This document shows positions 8,388-14,179 of a stretch of DNA of 14,199 nt, in pieces. The DNA is from Acidovorax_G sp046289925 (GTDB taxonomy: Bacteria > Pseudomonadota > Gammaproteobacteria > Burkholderiales > Burkholderiaceae_C): positions 1-14,199 of the forward strand of contig JBKBUN010000083.1 in assembly GCA_046289925.1 (NCBI GenBank). Reading direction: 5' to 3'. The translations under genes and the position numbers were made by a program. The stretch's first letter is position 1. The number at the start of each line of letters is the position of its first letter. The notes below the pieces were generated by a model. The model had not been told where the DNA came from. It did not search any database and saw only the letters and a program-made list of their open reading frames with translations.

Positions 8388-8562
8388 CAAGCATTTCAGC
8401 CGCCATGCGGCCTGCGTCAGAACTTGTGGAGCTTGTTCTTACGTATAACTACGTAAGGGCGCGCAAAGGCAAAAAAAAGGCTCAATTTCCCTTTCTTTTT
8501 GCCGTAATGAAGTACGAAGACGGGCGAAGTCCGTCCCCTTCAGAACTTCATGGGCCACTGTC
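8388..8562 (+). promoter_or_regulatory. AT-rich leader with three successive inverted repeats
   Basis: This 175-bp gap is clearly more AT-rich than its surroundings. It holds three inverted repeats in a row. The first, at 8438-8457, is CTTACGTA / TACGTAAG, perfect 8 bp arms around TAAC, an operator-like palindrome whose centre TATAAC could be a -10 box. The second, at 8468-8503, pairs GGCAAAAA-AAAGG with CCTTT-c-TTTTTGCC, 13 bp with one bulge. The third, at 8508-8550, pairs TGAAGT with ACTTCA outside and GACGG (8519-8523) with CCGTC (8531-8535) inside. The last ends 12 nt before the next start codon and could be a leader structure. No strong -35 box was found. Confidence 0.5.
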
Positions 8563-8994
8563 ATGCAAATCCCACCTGTTGACCGTTCGCCGGCATGGCG
8601 TCCTCAGGGCGCTGATTTGTATTCGACTGGGGCTTCCGGCGCCCCGCCGGTGCGGCCGGTGAATCTGGCCAATCCGGTCGAGTCGATCGACCGGCTGGGC
8701 GAGGGCGTGGTCGTGCGCGAACCCGACAAGCCTTCGGCCCCCGAATCGCCCAACCGAGACTGGACCGAGGTCAAGAAAAAGGAAACCACCGAAGAGCCGC
8801 CAGAGCCGCCCAAGGAGCCGATTTACAAGCAACTGCTGGAGTTCATCCAGTCGATGTGGCGGGCCAGCGGCACGGCGGTGGACATGGCGCAAGAGGTGAA
8901 CAAAACCGCCTTGCAAGAGCGCATGGCCAATCAGGTGCGCAACGAGTCTCTGACCTACTCAGACCCCAAAATCAAGCGCACCAGCGGGCTGTGA
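8563..8994 (+). CDS. Conserved-looking hypothetical protein, 143 aa
   Basis: I do not recognise this protein. It is soluble, has no cysteine, no signal peptide and no membrane helix. The N-terminal 60 residues are low in structure-forming pattern and rich in Pro, Ser and Ala. A charged Lys/Glu/Pro linker follows at about 64-84 (KKKETTEEPPEPPKEP). The C-terminal half from about residue 85 looks helical and amphipathic (YKQLLEFIQSMWRASGTAVD, then QERMANQVRNE). It ends with a basic tail. Codon use is coding-like with G/C third positions, and no other frame here makes better sense. The ATG at 8563 has no good Shine-Dalgarno. The start is preceded by the hairpin-rich leader, and the gene stands alone between the DUF1854 gene and repeats. 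Coding status is likely; function is unknown. Confidence 0.65.
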   Translation: MQIPPVDRSPAWRPQGADLYSTGASGAPPVRPVNLANPVESIDRLGEGVVVREPDKPSAPESPNRDWTEVKKKETTEEPPEPPKEPIYKQLLEFIQSMWRASGTAVDMAQEVNKTALQERMANQVRNESLTYSDPKIKRTSGL

Positions 8995-9002
8995 GGCTTG
9001 CG

Positions 9003-9043
9003 GGTCGCCCCAGGGGCTGCGACCGAGGGGGCCTTTTGTGGCC
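9003..9043 (+). terminator. Possible terminator of the 143-aa gene
   Basis: A 6-bp perfect stem GGTCGC (9003-9008) / GCGACC (9019-9024), with an inner CCC/GGG pairing possibility, lies 9 nt after the stop codon. A second small stem GGCC-TTTTGT-GGCC (9030-9043) follows. The T-tract is short and displaced about 10 nt from the main stem, so this is not a canonical intrinsic terminator. Confidence 0.3.
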
Positions 9044-9078
9044 AGCACGGGCAGGATCGCCGTACAGCACGGTTGAGA

Positions 9079-9141
9079 TTGCTATGAAATACGTAGCTGC
9101 TCGTGCTTGAATATCAAGCACGAGAGGCCTTTTTGGCCTCT
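9079..9141 (+). repeat. Comamonadaceae-type intergenic hairpin repeat, copy 1
   Basis: The block TTGCTAT (9079-9085), 8 nt, then TAGCTGCTCGTGCTTGA (9094-9110) recurs with identical spacing at 14084-14115. In this copy it continues into a perfect 11-bp hairpin, CTCGTGCTTGA (9100-9110) / TCAAGCACGAG (9114-9124) with loop ATA. A second hairpin follows, AGAGGCC (9123-9129) / GGCCTCT (9135-9141) with loop TTTTT. I remember very similar intergenic repeats (GCTAT...TAGCTGCT..CGCTTGA) throughout Comamonadaceae genomes. The double hairpin could end transcription. Confidence 0.75.
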
Positions 9142-9174
9142 GTTCCCCGACACGGCTGTGGCGTGGGCTTTCAA

Positions 9175-9364
9175 TCTAGGAGTCTGGCAGGCTTCCAGGA
9201 GCCTGTCGGACTTGGGAGTCGTCGGCTGCCAATGGGCCGCAGCGGTCCATTTTCCGCCGTCTTTTGGCCCCATAGCCCCGCTATGGGGCTGCAAACACGG
9301 CGAAAACTGTCCTCGCTGGGGCGCATTTTCGCTTTCGACGCCCCAAGGCCGACAGACTCCTAGA
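9175..9364. mobile_element. 190-bp MITE-like or REP-like structured element without coding capacity
   Basis: The ends are 12-bp perfect inverted repeats, TCTAGGAGTCTG (9175-9186) and CAGACTCCTAGA (9353-9364). Because CTAG is itself a palindrome, it could be a 4-bp target duplication around 7-bp repeats GAGTCTG/CAGACTC. A second left copy GGAGCCTGTCGG (9198-9209) matches the right end CCGACAGACTCC (9349-9360) at 11 of 12. Inside are a perfect stem CCCCATAGC/GCTATGGGG (9268-9276/9280-9288) nested in CGCCGT/ACGGCG (9255-9260/9297-9302), and TGGGGCG/CGCCCCA (9317-9323/9339-9345). No transposase is encoded. It abuts the stop codon of the 5'-nucleotidase gene. Together with 8995-9174 this gap holds no convincing gene. 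Confidence 0.55.
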
Positions 9365-9365
9365 C

Positions 9366-10283
9366 TCAAGCCCCTGTTGGACCTTGCAGGTTGGCAATGC
9401 CGCTGCTCACATGCCCGGCTGGCACATGGCGCGCGGCCGAGGCCACATGGCCCGTTTGGTCGTCGAAGAAAAAGTCAGGCTCAAACTCGCGCAGGAACTC
9501 GCCCTTGGGCAGCCCGCCGAGGAACATGGCTTCGTCCACTGCAATGTCCCAGTCCATCAGTGTGCGGATTGCGCGTTCGTGGGCCGGGGCGCTGCGCGCC
9601 GTGACCAGGGCGGTGCGGATGCGCATGCCCGTGCTGCCCGCCCGCTGCAGCCGGTGCAACGCCGCCAGCAGCGGCTTGAATGGACCTTCGGGCAGCGGCA
9701 GCGCGGCCTTGTCGGTTTCGTGCTGCTGGAAGGCCTCCAGCCCCTGGGCTTGGTACACGCGCTCGGCTTCGTCCGAGAACAGCACTGCGTCACCGTCGAA
9801 TGCGATGCGCACTTCCTGCGGGTTGGAGTCGGCCGCCTGTGCCGATTCGGTGAGCACGCGCGCCGCGGGGTAGCCGAGCAGCAGCGCTTCGCGCACATCG
9901 GCTCCGTTGGCCGACAGGAACAGGTGCGCACCCAGCGGCCGCAGGTAGCGGAACGGATCGCGCCCCTGGGTGAACACGCCGCGCTGAATACTGGACAGCC
10001 CGTGTGCCTGGCAGGAGCGGAACACGCGCATGCCGCTGACCGGGTCGTTGCGCGACAGCACTACCACTTCCACGCGCTGGTGCTCGGCCGTGTTGAAAGC
10101 CAGCAGCTTGCGCACCAGCGAAAACGCCACCCCGGGCGCGGCTGCAATGTCGAGCCGCTTGCGCTGCAGTTCCACATAGGCGGCATCGTTGCCGTGCTCG
10201 AACACGCGGTTTTCTTCCTCGAAGTCGAACAGCGCACGCGAGGAAATCGCCACGACGAGTTTGTCGTCCAGGGTCAGGGACAT
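9366..10283 (-). CDS. Cytosolic 5'-nucleotidase (NT5C1/cN-I-like family)
   Basis: A 305-aa soluble enzyme of the 5'-nucleotidase family related to eukaryotic cytosolic cN-I, expected to dephosphorylate nucleoside 5'-monophosphates (substrate preference cannot be read here). HAD-type motifs are visible: motif I FDGDAVLFSDE with Asp163 and Asp165, motif II VTARSA with Thr228, a GLPKG loop with Lys260, and FFFDDQTGH with Asp274/Asp275. The conserved N-terminal segment AISSRALFDFEEENRVFE (13-29) and full length show an intact gene. The ATG at 10283 follows the gspF stop by 11 bp on the same strand, with no clear Shine-Dalgarno, so expression is probably coupled to gspF. The pairing with gspF has no obvious functional sense. 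The stop codon touches the structured repeat at 9175-9364. Confidence 0.88.
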   Translation of the reverse strand: MSLTLDDKLVVAISSRALFDFEEENRVFEHGNDAAYVELQRKRLDIAAAPGVAFSLVRKLLAFNTAEHQRVEVVVLSRNDPVSGMRVFRSCQAHGLSSIQRGVFTQGRDPFRYLRPLGAHLFLSANGADVREALLLGYPAARVLTESAQAADSNPQEVRIAFDGDAVLFSDEAERVYQAQGLEAFQQHETDKAALPLPEGPFKPLLAALHRLQRAGSTGMRIRTALVTARSAPAHERAIRTLMDWDIAVDEAMFLGGLPKGEFLREFEPDFFFDDQTGHVASAARHVPAGHVSSGIANLQGPTGA

Positions 10284-10294
10284 GGTGGGGCCGA

Positions 10295-11518
10295 TTACTT
10301 GACGAACTGGTTGAGCTGGATGATGGGCTGCAGCACGGCCAGCACGATGATGAGCACCACCACGCCCATGGCGACGATCAGCACCGGCTCCAGCACCGTG
10401 GCCAGTTGCACCGATCGGCGCTGCACCTCGGTGGCCAGCTGCACTGCTGCGCGCTGCAGCATGGGTGCGAGCTGACCGGTTTGCTCGCCCAGACGGGCAA
10501 ACATGGGCAGCAGGCCGGGGAAGCGCTTTTTCTGTGCCAGGGCCGACGCCAGCGGCGCGCCTTCGCGCACCATCACCAGCGCATCGAGCGCGTCAGCGCG
10601 CAGGGCTCGGTTGTGCAGCGTATCGGCCGCCGCCTGCAGCGCTTTGAGGATGGGCACGCCCGCGGCGGCGAGCATGGCGAGTGTGGAGGCAAAGCGCGCC
10701 GCGTTGTAGCCACGCGCAAGCTTGCCCAGCACCGGCAGACGCAGCCAGGCGGCGTCAAAGCGCAGGCGTACCGCCTCGCGCGCCAGCGCCCAGCGCGCAG
10801 CCAGTCCGCCCAGCACCAGCAGGCCCAGCAGCGTGAGTCCGTGGGCCCGCACCGCGTCGCTGATGGCCATGACCACCACCGTGAGCGTGGGCAGCGCGCG
10901 CTTGGTGCCGCTGAACACGCTGGCCACTTGCGGCACCACGTAGCCCATGAGCAGCAGCACGATGAGCAGCGCCGCCACGGTGACAATGGCCGGATACAGC
11001 GCTGCGGCCACCAGCTTGGCGCGCAGCGCCTGGCGTTCTTCCAGATCGTCGGCCAGTCGTTCGAGCACCAGGCCCAGGTTGCCGCTGTGCTCGCCTGCGC
11101 CGATCACTGCGCGGTAAATCTCGGAAAACTCGCGCGGATGTTGCCCGAGCGCGCTGGCAAAGGTGGCGCCCGCGTTCACCTCGGCGCGCAGCGCGGCCAC
11201 CAGCAGACGCTGGCGTTCGTCGTCGGCTTCGTCCGACAGTGCCGTGAGTGCGCGCTCCAGCGGCAGGCCCGAGGACACCAGCCCCGCGAGCTGGCGCGTC
11301 CAGATGGCCAGGGCCGTGGGGCTGAACACTGGGCGGCTCCACAGGCGGCTGCGTGCGCCGCCGCCTTCGGCGTCGCCTGCTCTCACAGGCTCCACCGCCA
11401 GCGGCACCAGCGCCTGTGCGCGCAGCAGGCTGCGCACAGCCTTGGCACTGTCGGCTTCGAGCAGGCCCTTGCGGGTGTGTCCCTGAGTGTCCAGGGCTTC
11501 AAAAGAAAAGGCAGGCAT
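10295..11518 (-). CDS. gspF: Type II secretion / type IV pilus inner-membrane platform protein GspF
   Basis: A 407-aa polytopic inner-membrane protein of the GspF/PilC family, the platform on which the assembly ATPase GspE acts. The start MPAFSFEALDTQGHTRKG is the typical family N-terminus. Two repeated cytoplasmic domains (about 65-165 and 265-370) each precede membrane segments. Hydrophobic stretches lie near 168-200 (IVTVAALLIVLLLMGYVVP), near 218-240 and at the C-terminus (VLIVAMGVVVLIIVLAVLQP), giving the usual three helices. Size is normal. It is unusual that gspE is not immediately upstream: the next gene on that side is a flavin monooxygenase, so this is an orphan copy separated from the rest of the gsp cluster, at least within this window. 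The ATG at 11518 has no evident Shine-Dalgarno. The family call is firm; assignment to secretion rather than a pilus system is less so. Confidence 0.88.
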   Translation of the reverse strand: MPAFSFEALDTQGHTRKGLLEADSAKAVRSLLRAQALVPLAVEPVRAGDAEGGGARSRLWSRPVFSPTALAIWTRQLAGLVSSGLPLERALTALSDEADDERQRLLVAALRAEVNAGATFASALGQHPREFSEIYRAVIGAGEHSGNLGLVLERLADDLEERQALRAKLVAAALYPAIVTVAALLIVLLLMGYVVPQVASVFSGTKRALPTLTVVVMAISDAVRAHGLTLLGLLVLGGLAARWALAREAVRLRFDAAWLRLPVLGKLARGYNAARFASTLAMLAAAGVPILKALQAAADTLHNRALRADALDALVMVREGAPLASALAQKKRFPGLLPMFARLGEQTGQLAPMLQRAAVQLATEVQRRSVQLATVLEPVLIVAMGVVVLIIVLAVLQPIIQLNQFVK

Positions 11519-11634
11519 CTGGATCGGGGGTGGGGCAGGCGCAAGTCGCCTGCACGGCCGGGCCCTGCGGGCCCGCGCCAGACGCGATGGTAGCGGCTGG
11601 CGGCCCCGATGCTATGAGAGGCCCTTGGGGCCTT
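11519..11634. other. Intergenic region upstream of gspF with GC-rich inverted repeats
   Basis: The region contains three short perfect hairpins: GCAGGCG/CGCCTGC (11535-11541/11547-11553, loop CAAGT), GGGCCC/GGGCCC (11560-11565/11569-11574, loop TGC) and AGGCCC/GGGCCT (11619-11624/11628-11633, loop TTG). None is followed by a real T-tract on either strand. It should hold the gspF promoter, but no convincing -35/-10 pair is visible. Confidence 0.4.
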
Positions 11635-11688
11635 TGGATCGTGACCGGGGCTCACTACCCGGTGGACGGCGGTTGCCTCGCGCGCTGA
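11635..11688 (+). pseudogene. Remnant of the C-terminus of a short-chain dehydrogenase/reductase
   Basis: Read on the plus strand, 11638-11688 encodes IVTGAHYPVDGGCLAR followed by TGA. This closely fits the usual last residues of SDR proteins (pattern VTGAxxPVDGGYLAx-stop). Upstream, no frame gives the Rossmann fold, the YxxxK motif or any other SDR sequence, so only the 3' tail survives. It lies between gspF and the monooxygenase gene, both on the opposite strand, which fits decay or deletion of an older gene. A chance match is possible because the stretch is only 16 codons. Confidence 0.4.
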
Positions 11689-11714
11689 GGCGGGTCACCC
11701 CGGGCGCGCCGGGG

Positions 11715-12746
11715 TCAGACCGTGGCGGCCAGGCCCGGGCGGGCCAACGAGGCCAGTGCCTGGGCGGCGATGTCGAGCGAGCGCAGGCGCAGCTGTGGGT
11801 CGTACACGTCGCTCACCAGCAAGAACTCATCGGCTTGGGTCTGTTCGGCCAGGGCCTGCAGGCCCGCGCGCACCGTGTCGGGCCCGCCGATGATGGCCGT
11901 GGCCAGAAAATCGTTGATGGCCGCCTGGTGCTGCAGCGGCAACTGTGCCATGAAGCCCCGCACCGGTGGGGCCAGCCGCCCGCGCTGGCCCGTGAGGATG
12001 CCCAGCACCCGCTGCTGGGTGCTGCTGGCCAGCAACTGCGCCTCGTCGTCGGTGGGCGCGGCGATCAGCGGCACGCCAATGGCCACGTAAGGCCGCGGCC
12101 AGCGGGCCGAGGGCTGGTACAGCGAGCGGTACAGCGCCAGCGCCTGGTGCAAAAAGCGCGGCGCAAAGTGCGAGGCAAATGCATACGGCAGCCCTTTCTG
12201 CGCGGCCAGTTGGGCCAAAAACAGACTGGAGCCGAGCAGCCAGATCGGCACCTCGGTGCCTTCGCCGGGCATGGCCACGATGCGCTGGCCCGGCGTGGCC
12301 GGGGCCTGCAGGCGCTGCAGTTCGGCCAGGTCGCGCGGGAAGTCGTCTTCCGTCTCCACCCGTTCGCGCCGCAGCGCGCGCATGGTGGCAGGGTCGGTGC
12401 CCGGCGCGCGGCCCAGGCCCAGATCGATGCGGCCCGGATACAGCTCAGCCAGCGTGCCGAAGGCTTCGGCCACCACCAGCGGCGCATGGTTGGGCAGCAT
12501 GATGCCGCCCGAGCCCACACGCATCTGTTCGGTGCCGCCCGCGATGTGGCCCACCAGCACGGCGGTGGCAGAGCTTGCAATGCCTGGCATGTTGTGGTGC
12601 TCGGCCAGCCAATAGCGCACAAAGCCCAGGCGTTCGGCATGGCGGGCGGTGTTCAGGGCGATCTGCAGCGCATCGGCCACGGTGCCGCCCTCGCGGACGG
12701 CCACCAGGTCAAGCATGGACAGGCGGGGAAGGCGGGCGGCGGTCAT
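11715..12746 (-). CDS. LLM-class flavin-dependent oxidoreductase (MsnO8-like)
   Basis: A 343-aa member of the bacterial luciferase-like monooxygenase family, a TIM-barrel enzyme using reduced FMN and O2 or acting as an F420/FMN oxidoreductase. Substrate unknown. Family landmarks are LSMLDLVAVREG (9-20), WLAEHHNMPG (46-55), the phosphate-contacting GSGGIMLPNHAPLVVAE (78-94) and PGRIDLGLGRAPGTDP (104-119), as usual in the MsnO8 branch. The start ATG at 12746 was chosen because MTAARLPRLSMLDLV matches the family N-terminus. An open frame runs 93 codons further upstream, but those residues are not family-like. No strong Shine-Dalgarno is visible. The C-terminus is complete. It is transcribed alone, away from the divergent CZB gene, and no reductase partner lies beside it. 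Confidence 0.88.
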   Translation of the reverse strand: MTAARLPRLSMLDLVAVREGGTVADALQIALNTARHAERLGFVRYWLAEHHNMPGIASSATAVLVGHIAGGTEQMRVGSGGIMLPNHAPLVVAEAFGTLAELYPGRIDLGLGRAPGTDPATMRALRRERVETEDDFPRDLAELQRLQAPATPGQRIVAMPGEGTEVPIWLLGSSLFLAQLAAQKGLPYAFASHFAPRFLHQALALYRSLYQPSARWPRPYVAIGVPLIAAPTDDEAQLLASSTQQRVLGILTGQRGRLAPPVRGFMAQLPLQHQAAINDFLATAIIGGPDTVRAGLQALAEQTQADEFLLVSDVYDPQLRLRSLDIAAQALASLARPGLAATV

Positions 12747-13023
12747 GGCCGCGATTGTGCGGTGCGTGGCGGCCGGGCACCTGTGGCCCGCAGGAAACCG
12801 CAGGCCACGCAGGGTTTGCGAAGCTGTCCCGCACCAGTGTGCGCATTTTTCTGTAGCCAGCGCCCCAAGGCACTTTGACAATGCGCGAAGCAGGGCGAGG
12901 GCGGGCGTTCGAATCTTGCCCGGCGCGTGGACTGTGCAGGCCGGCCGCCGACACCGCTGCGCCATGACCCCATGCACCGCCATCAGCACCAGCACCGGCC
13001 AGCCGGCACACGAGAGGAGCACC
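12747..13023. other. Divergent intergenic region between the monooxygenase and CZB genes
   Basis: This 277-bp gap holds no recognisable gene. For the minus strand a weak sigma70-like pair is TTGTCA (12881-12876) and GCTACA (12857-12852) with 18-bp spacing, which would give a leader of roughly 95 nt for the monooxygenase. On the plus strand TTGACA (12875-12880) is a perfect -35 word but has no matching -10. An inverted repeat GTGGCC/GGCCAC lies near 12782-12808. Both promoter calls are low confidence. Confidence 0.3.
13011..13018 (+). promoter_or_regulatory. Strong ribosome binding site of the CZB gene
   Basis: GAGAGGAG lies 5 nt before the ATG at 13024 and is the best Shine-Dalgarno in the window. 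It decides the start over an in-frame ATG at 12964 and the longer open frame beginning at 12649. Confidence 0.75.
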
Positions 13024-13521
13024 ATGGGATTTTTCAGGCGTTGGTTCCGCTTGCGCGAACGCCATCCTCAGCACCCCGACAGCGGTTGGGCCACGTCCGA
13101 GCGCGGCACCGAGCTGGTGCTGCACGAAGCCGAGGCTGCGGCGCTGCTCGATGAGGTGGACATAGAAGGCGCGCTGGCCCACCACCTGGCGTTTCGCGAC
13201 CAGCTGCAGGCTGCGGTGGTGGCCGCGGCCCAGGGCGGGGCGCCGCCGCACTGGCAGCCCGAAGCGCTGTTCCAAAGCGACCGCTGCATGCTCGGCCAGT
13301 GGCTGCATGGCAGCGGGCGCGAGCGCCTGGGGCATTACCCGGCGTTCCAGATTCTGGTGGCGCGGCACCGGTACTTTCATGAACAGGCCGCTGCGGCCGT
13401 GGCTCTGGCCCAGGCCGGACAGCCCGCCCACGCGCTGCAGCGCGTGCAGGGCAGTTGTCGCCATGCGTCCAATCAGGTGGTGTTGCTGATGCGCGAGCTG
13501 CAGCGCGGCCTGCAGCGCTGA
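13024..13521 (+). CDS. Stand-alone CZB (chemoreceptor zinc-binding) domain protein
   Basis: A 165-aa cytoplasmic protein made almost entirely of a CZB domain. The four zinc ligands of the family can be placed: His54 in AHHLAFRDQL, Cys88 in DRCMLGQWLHGSGRE, and His115 plus His119 in ARHRYFH. CZB domains usually sit at the C-terminus of chemoreceptors or diguanylate cyclases (for example DgcZ), where zinc or oxidation of the cysteine changes signalling. Here no methyl-accepting or GGDEF domain is fused. The first 30 residues are basic (FFRRWFRLRERH) and could contact membrane or partner. It may act in trans on a receptor or cyclase elsewhere; that is inference. The start is fixed by the GAGAGGAG site. 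It converges on ruvC with 13 bp between the genes. Confidence 0.85.
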   Translation: MGFFRRWFRLRERHPQHPDSGWATSERGTELVLHEAEAAALLDEVDIEGALAHHLAFRDQLQAAVVAAAQGGAPPHWQPEALFQSDRCMLGQWLHGSGRERLGHYPAFQILVARHRYFHEQAAAAVALAQAGQPAHALQRVQGSCRHASNQVVLLMRELQRGLQR

Positions 13522-13538
13522 GGGCTTCGCAGCCTCAG
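13518..13538. terminator. Hairpin spanning both convergent stop codons (CZB gene and ruvC)
   Basis: CTGA-g-GGC (13518-13525) pairs with GCC-TCAG (13532-13538) around the loop TTCGCA, a 7-bp stem with one bulged G. Both stop codons (TGA 13519-13521 on plus, TGA read from 13537-13535 on minus) lie inside the stem. No T-tract follows on either strand, so it is a candidate bidirectional terminator or transcript-end structure only. Confidence 0.4.
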
Positions 13539-14083
13539 TAGCTGCGCCCGCTTTTGTACATGGCGTGCTGGCGGCGGCGCAGCGGCGCCACCTCGCCCAG
13601 GCGGCCCATAGCGGCGCCTGCATGGGCGTGGGTGATGGCCAGGCCCAGCGCGTCGGCCGCGTCGGTGCCCGGCAGGCCCGGCAACTGCAGCAGGCGGCGC
13701 ACCATCTCCTGCACCTGGCTCTTGGCGGCGCGGCCGTGGCCCACCACGGCTTTTTTCATCTGCAGCGCCGTGTATTCGGCCACGGGCAGGCCGCGCGCCA
13801 CCAATGCGGTGATGGCCGCGCCCCGCGCCTGGCCCAGCAGCAACGTGGACTGTGGGTTCACGTTCACGAAGATGATTTCCACCGTGGCCTGGTCGGGTTC
13901 GTAGCGCGCGGCCACTTCTGAGATGCCGTCGAACAGCACCTTGAGCCGGCCCGGCAGGTCGCCCAGGTCCAGCCCCGTGGTGCGGATGGTGCCGCTGGCG
14001 ACGTAGCGCAGCGCATGGCCGTCCACATCCACCACGCCAAAGCCCGTGGTCTGCAGGCCCGGATCGATGCCAAGAATACGCAT
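13535..14083 (-). CDS. ruvC: Crossover junction endodeoxyribonuclease RuvC
   Basis: A 182-aa Holliday-junction resolvase that acts as a dimer, nicking two strands of the junction symmetrically together with RuvAB during recombinational repair. The RNase H-like fold's acidic catalytic set is complete: Asp7 (GIDPGLQTTG), Glu69 (TVEIIF), Asp141 and Asp144 (TDAADALGLAITH). The family segment NPQSTLLLGQARG (76-88) is present, and size is normal. The start MRILGIDPG is invariant in the family, so ATG at 14083 is secure. The dispersed repeat (14084-14115) begins at the very next base upstream, so there is no Shine-Dalgarno and any leader or promoter must lie in repeat DNA. The C-terminal tail is basic. 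ruvA and ruvB are not in the window. It converges with the CZB gene. Confidence 0.97.
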   Translation of the reverse strand: MRILGIDPGLQTTGFGVVDVDGHALRYVASGTIRTTGLDLGDLPGRLKVLFDGISEVAARYEPDQATVEIIFVNVNPQSTLLLGQARGAAITALVARGLPVAEYTALQMKKAVVGHGRAAKSQVQEMVRRLLQLPGLPGTDAADALGLAITHAHAGAAMGRLGEVAPLRRRQHAMYKSGRSY

Positions 14084-14115
14084 TTGCTATTGATTTGATA
14101 GCTGCTCGTGCTTGA
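14084..14115 (+). repeat. Comamonadaceae-type intergenic repeat, copy 2
   Basis: TTGCTAT (14084-14090), 8 nt, then TAGCTGCTCGTGCTTGA (14099-14115) matches the repeat at 9079-9110 in both blocks and spacing. Here GCTAT/ATAGC (14086-14090/14098-14102) can form a hairpin. The second half of copy 1 (TCAAGCACGAG) is absent. The sequence runs straight into the right arm of the long inverted repeat. Its first base abuts the ruvC start codon. Confidence 0.75.
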
Positions 14116-14179
14116 CTTTAAACTAGAAACCGCAGTGGGATGCGCCCGCCAGTGCCGTGATCGGCGCGCCAGGCAAGGC
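14114..14179 (-). repeat. Right arm of the long inverted repeat shared with the left end of the window
   Basis: This is the reverse complement of 2-67 with 64 of 66 positions identical, of which 14123-14179 are perfect. It lies about 30 bp upstream of ruvC and is fused to the intergenic repeat on its left side. Twenty further bases (14180-14199) reach the window end. The left copy is cut at the window edge, so it is unknown whether these also belong to the repeat. Confidence 0.9.

Noticed and set aside
8405..8662. Plus-strand 85-codon frame crossing the AT-rich leader
   Set aside because: It runs through three inverted repeats and overlaps the better 143-aa frame; no family-like sequence or ribosome site.
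9082..9369. Short frames on both strands in the repeat-filled gap
   Set aside because: They lie within hairpin repeats and the structured element, so they are probably not genes.
10406..11593. Plus-strand open frame of 395 codons opposite gspF
   Set aside because: gspF has the full family sequence and membrane pattern; the opposite frame has none.
12875..12880. Perfect TTGACA as a promoter for the CZB gene
   Set aside because: No acceptable -10 box occurs 16-19 bp downstream in this GC-rich stretch.
12747..13025. N-terminal extension of the monooxygenase to 436 aa
   Set aside because: The extra residues are unlike the family and the family N-terminus begins at the ATG at 12746.
2..14179. 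Composite transposon or integrative element bounded by the long inverted repeat
   Set aside because: No transposase, integrase or resolvase is present, target duplications cannot be seen, and ruvC is a core gene; a dispersed repeat explains the ends more simply.
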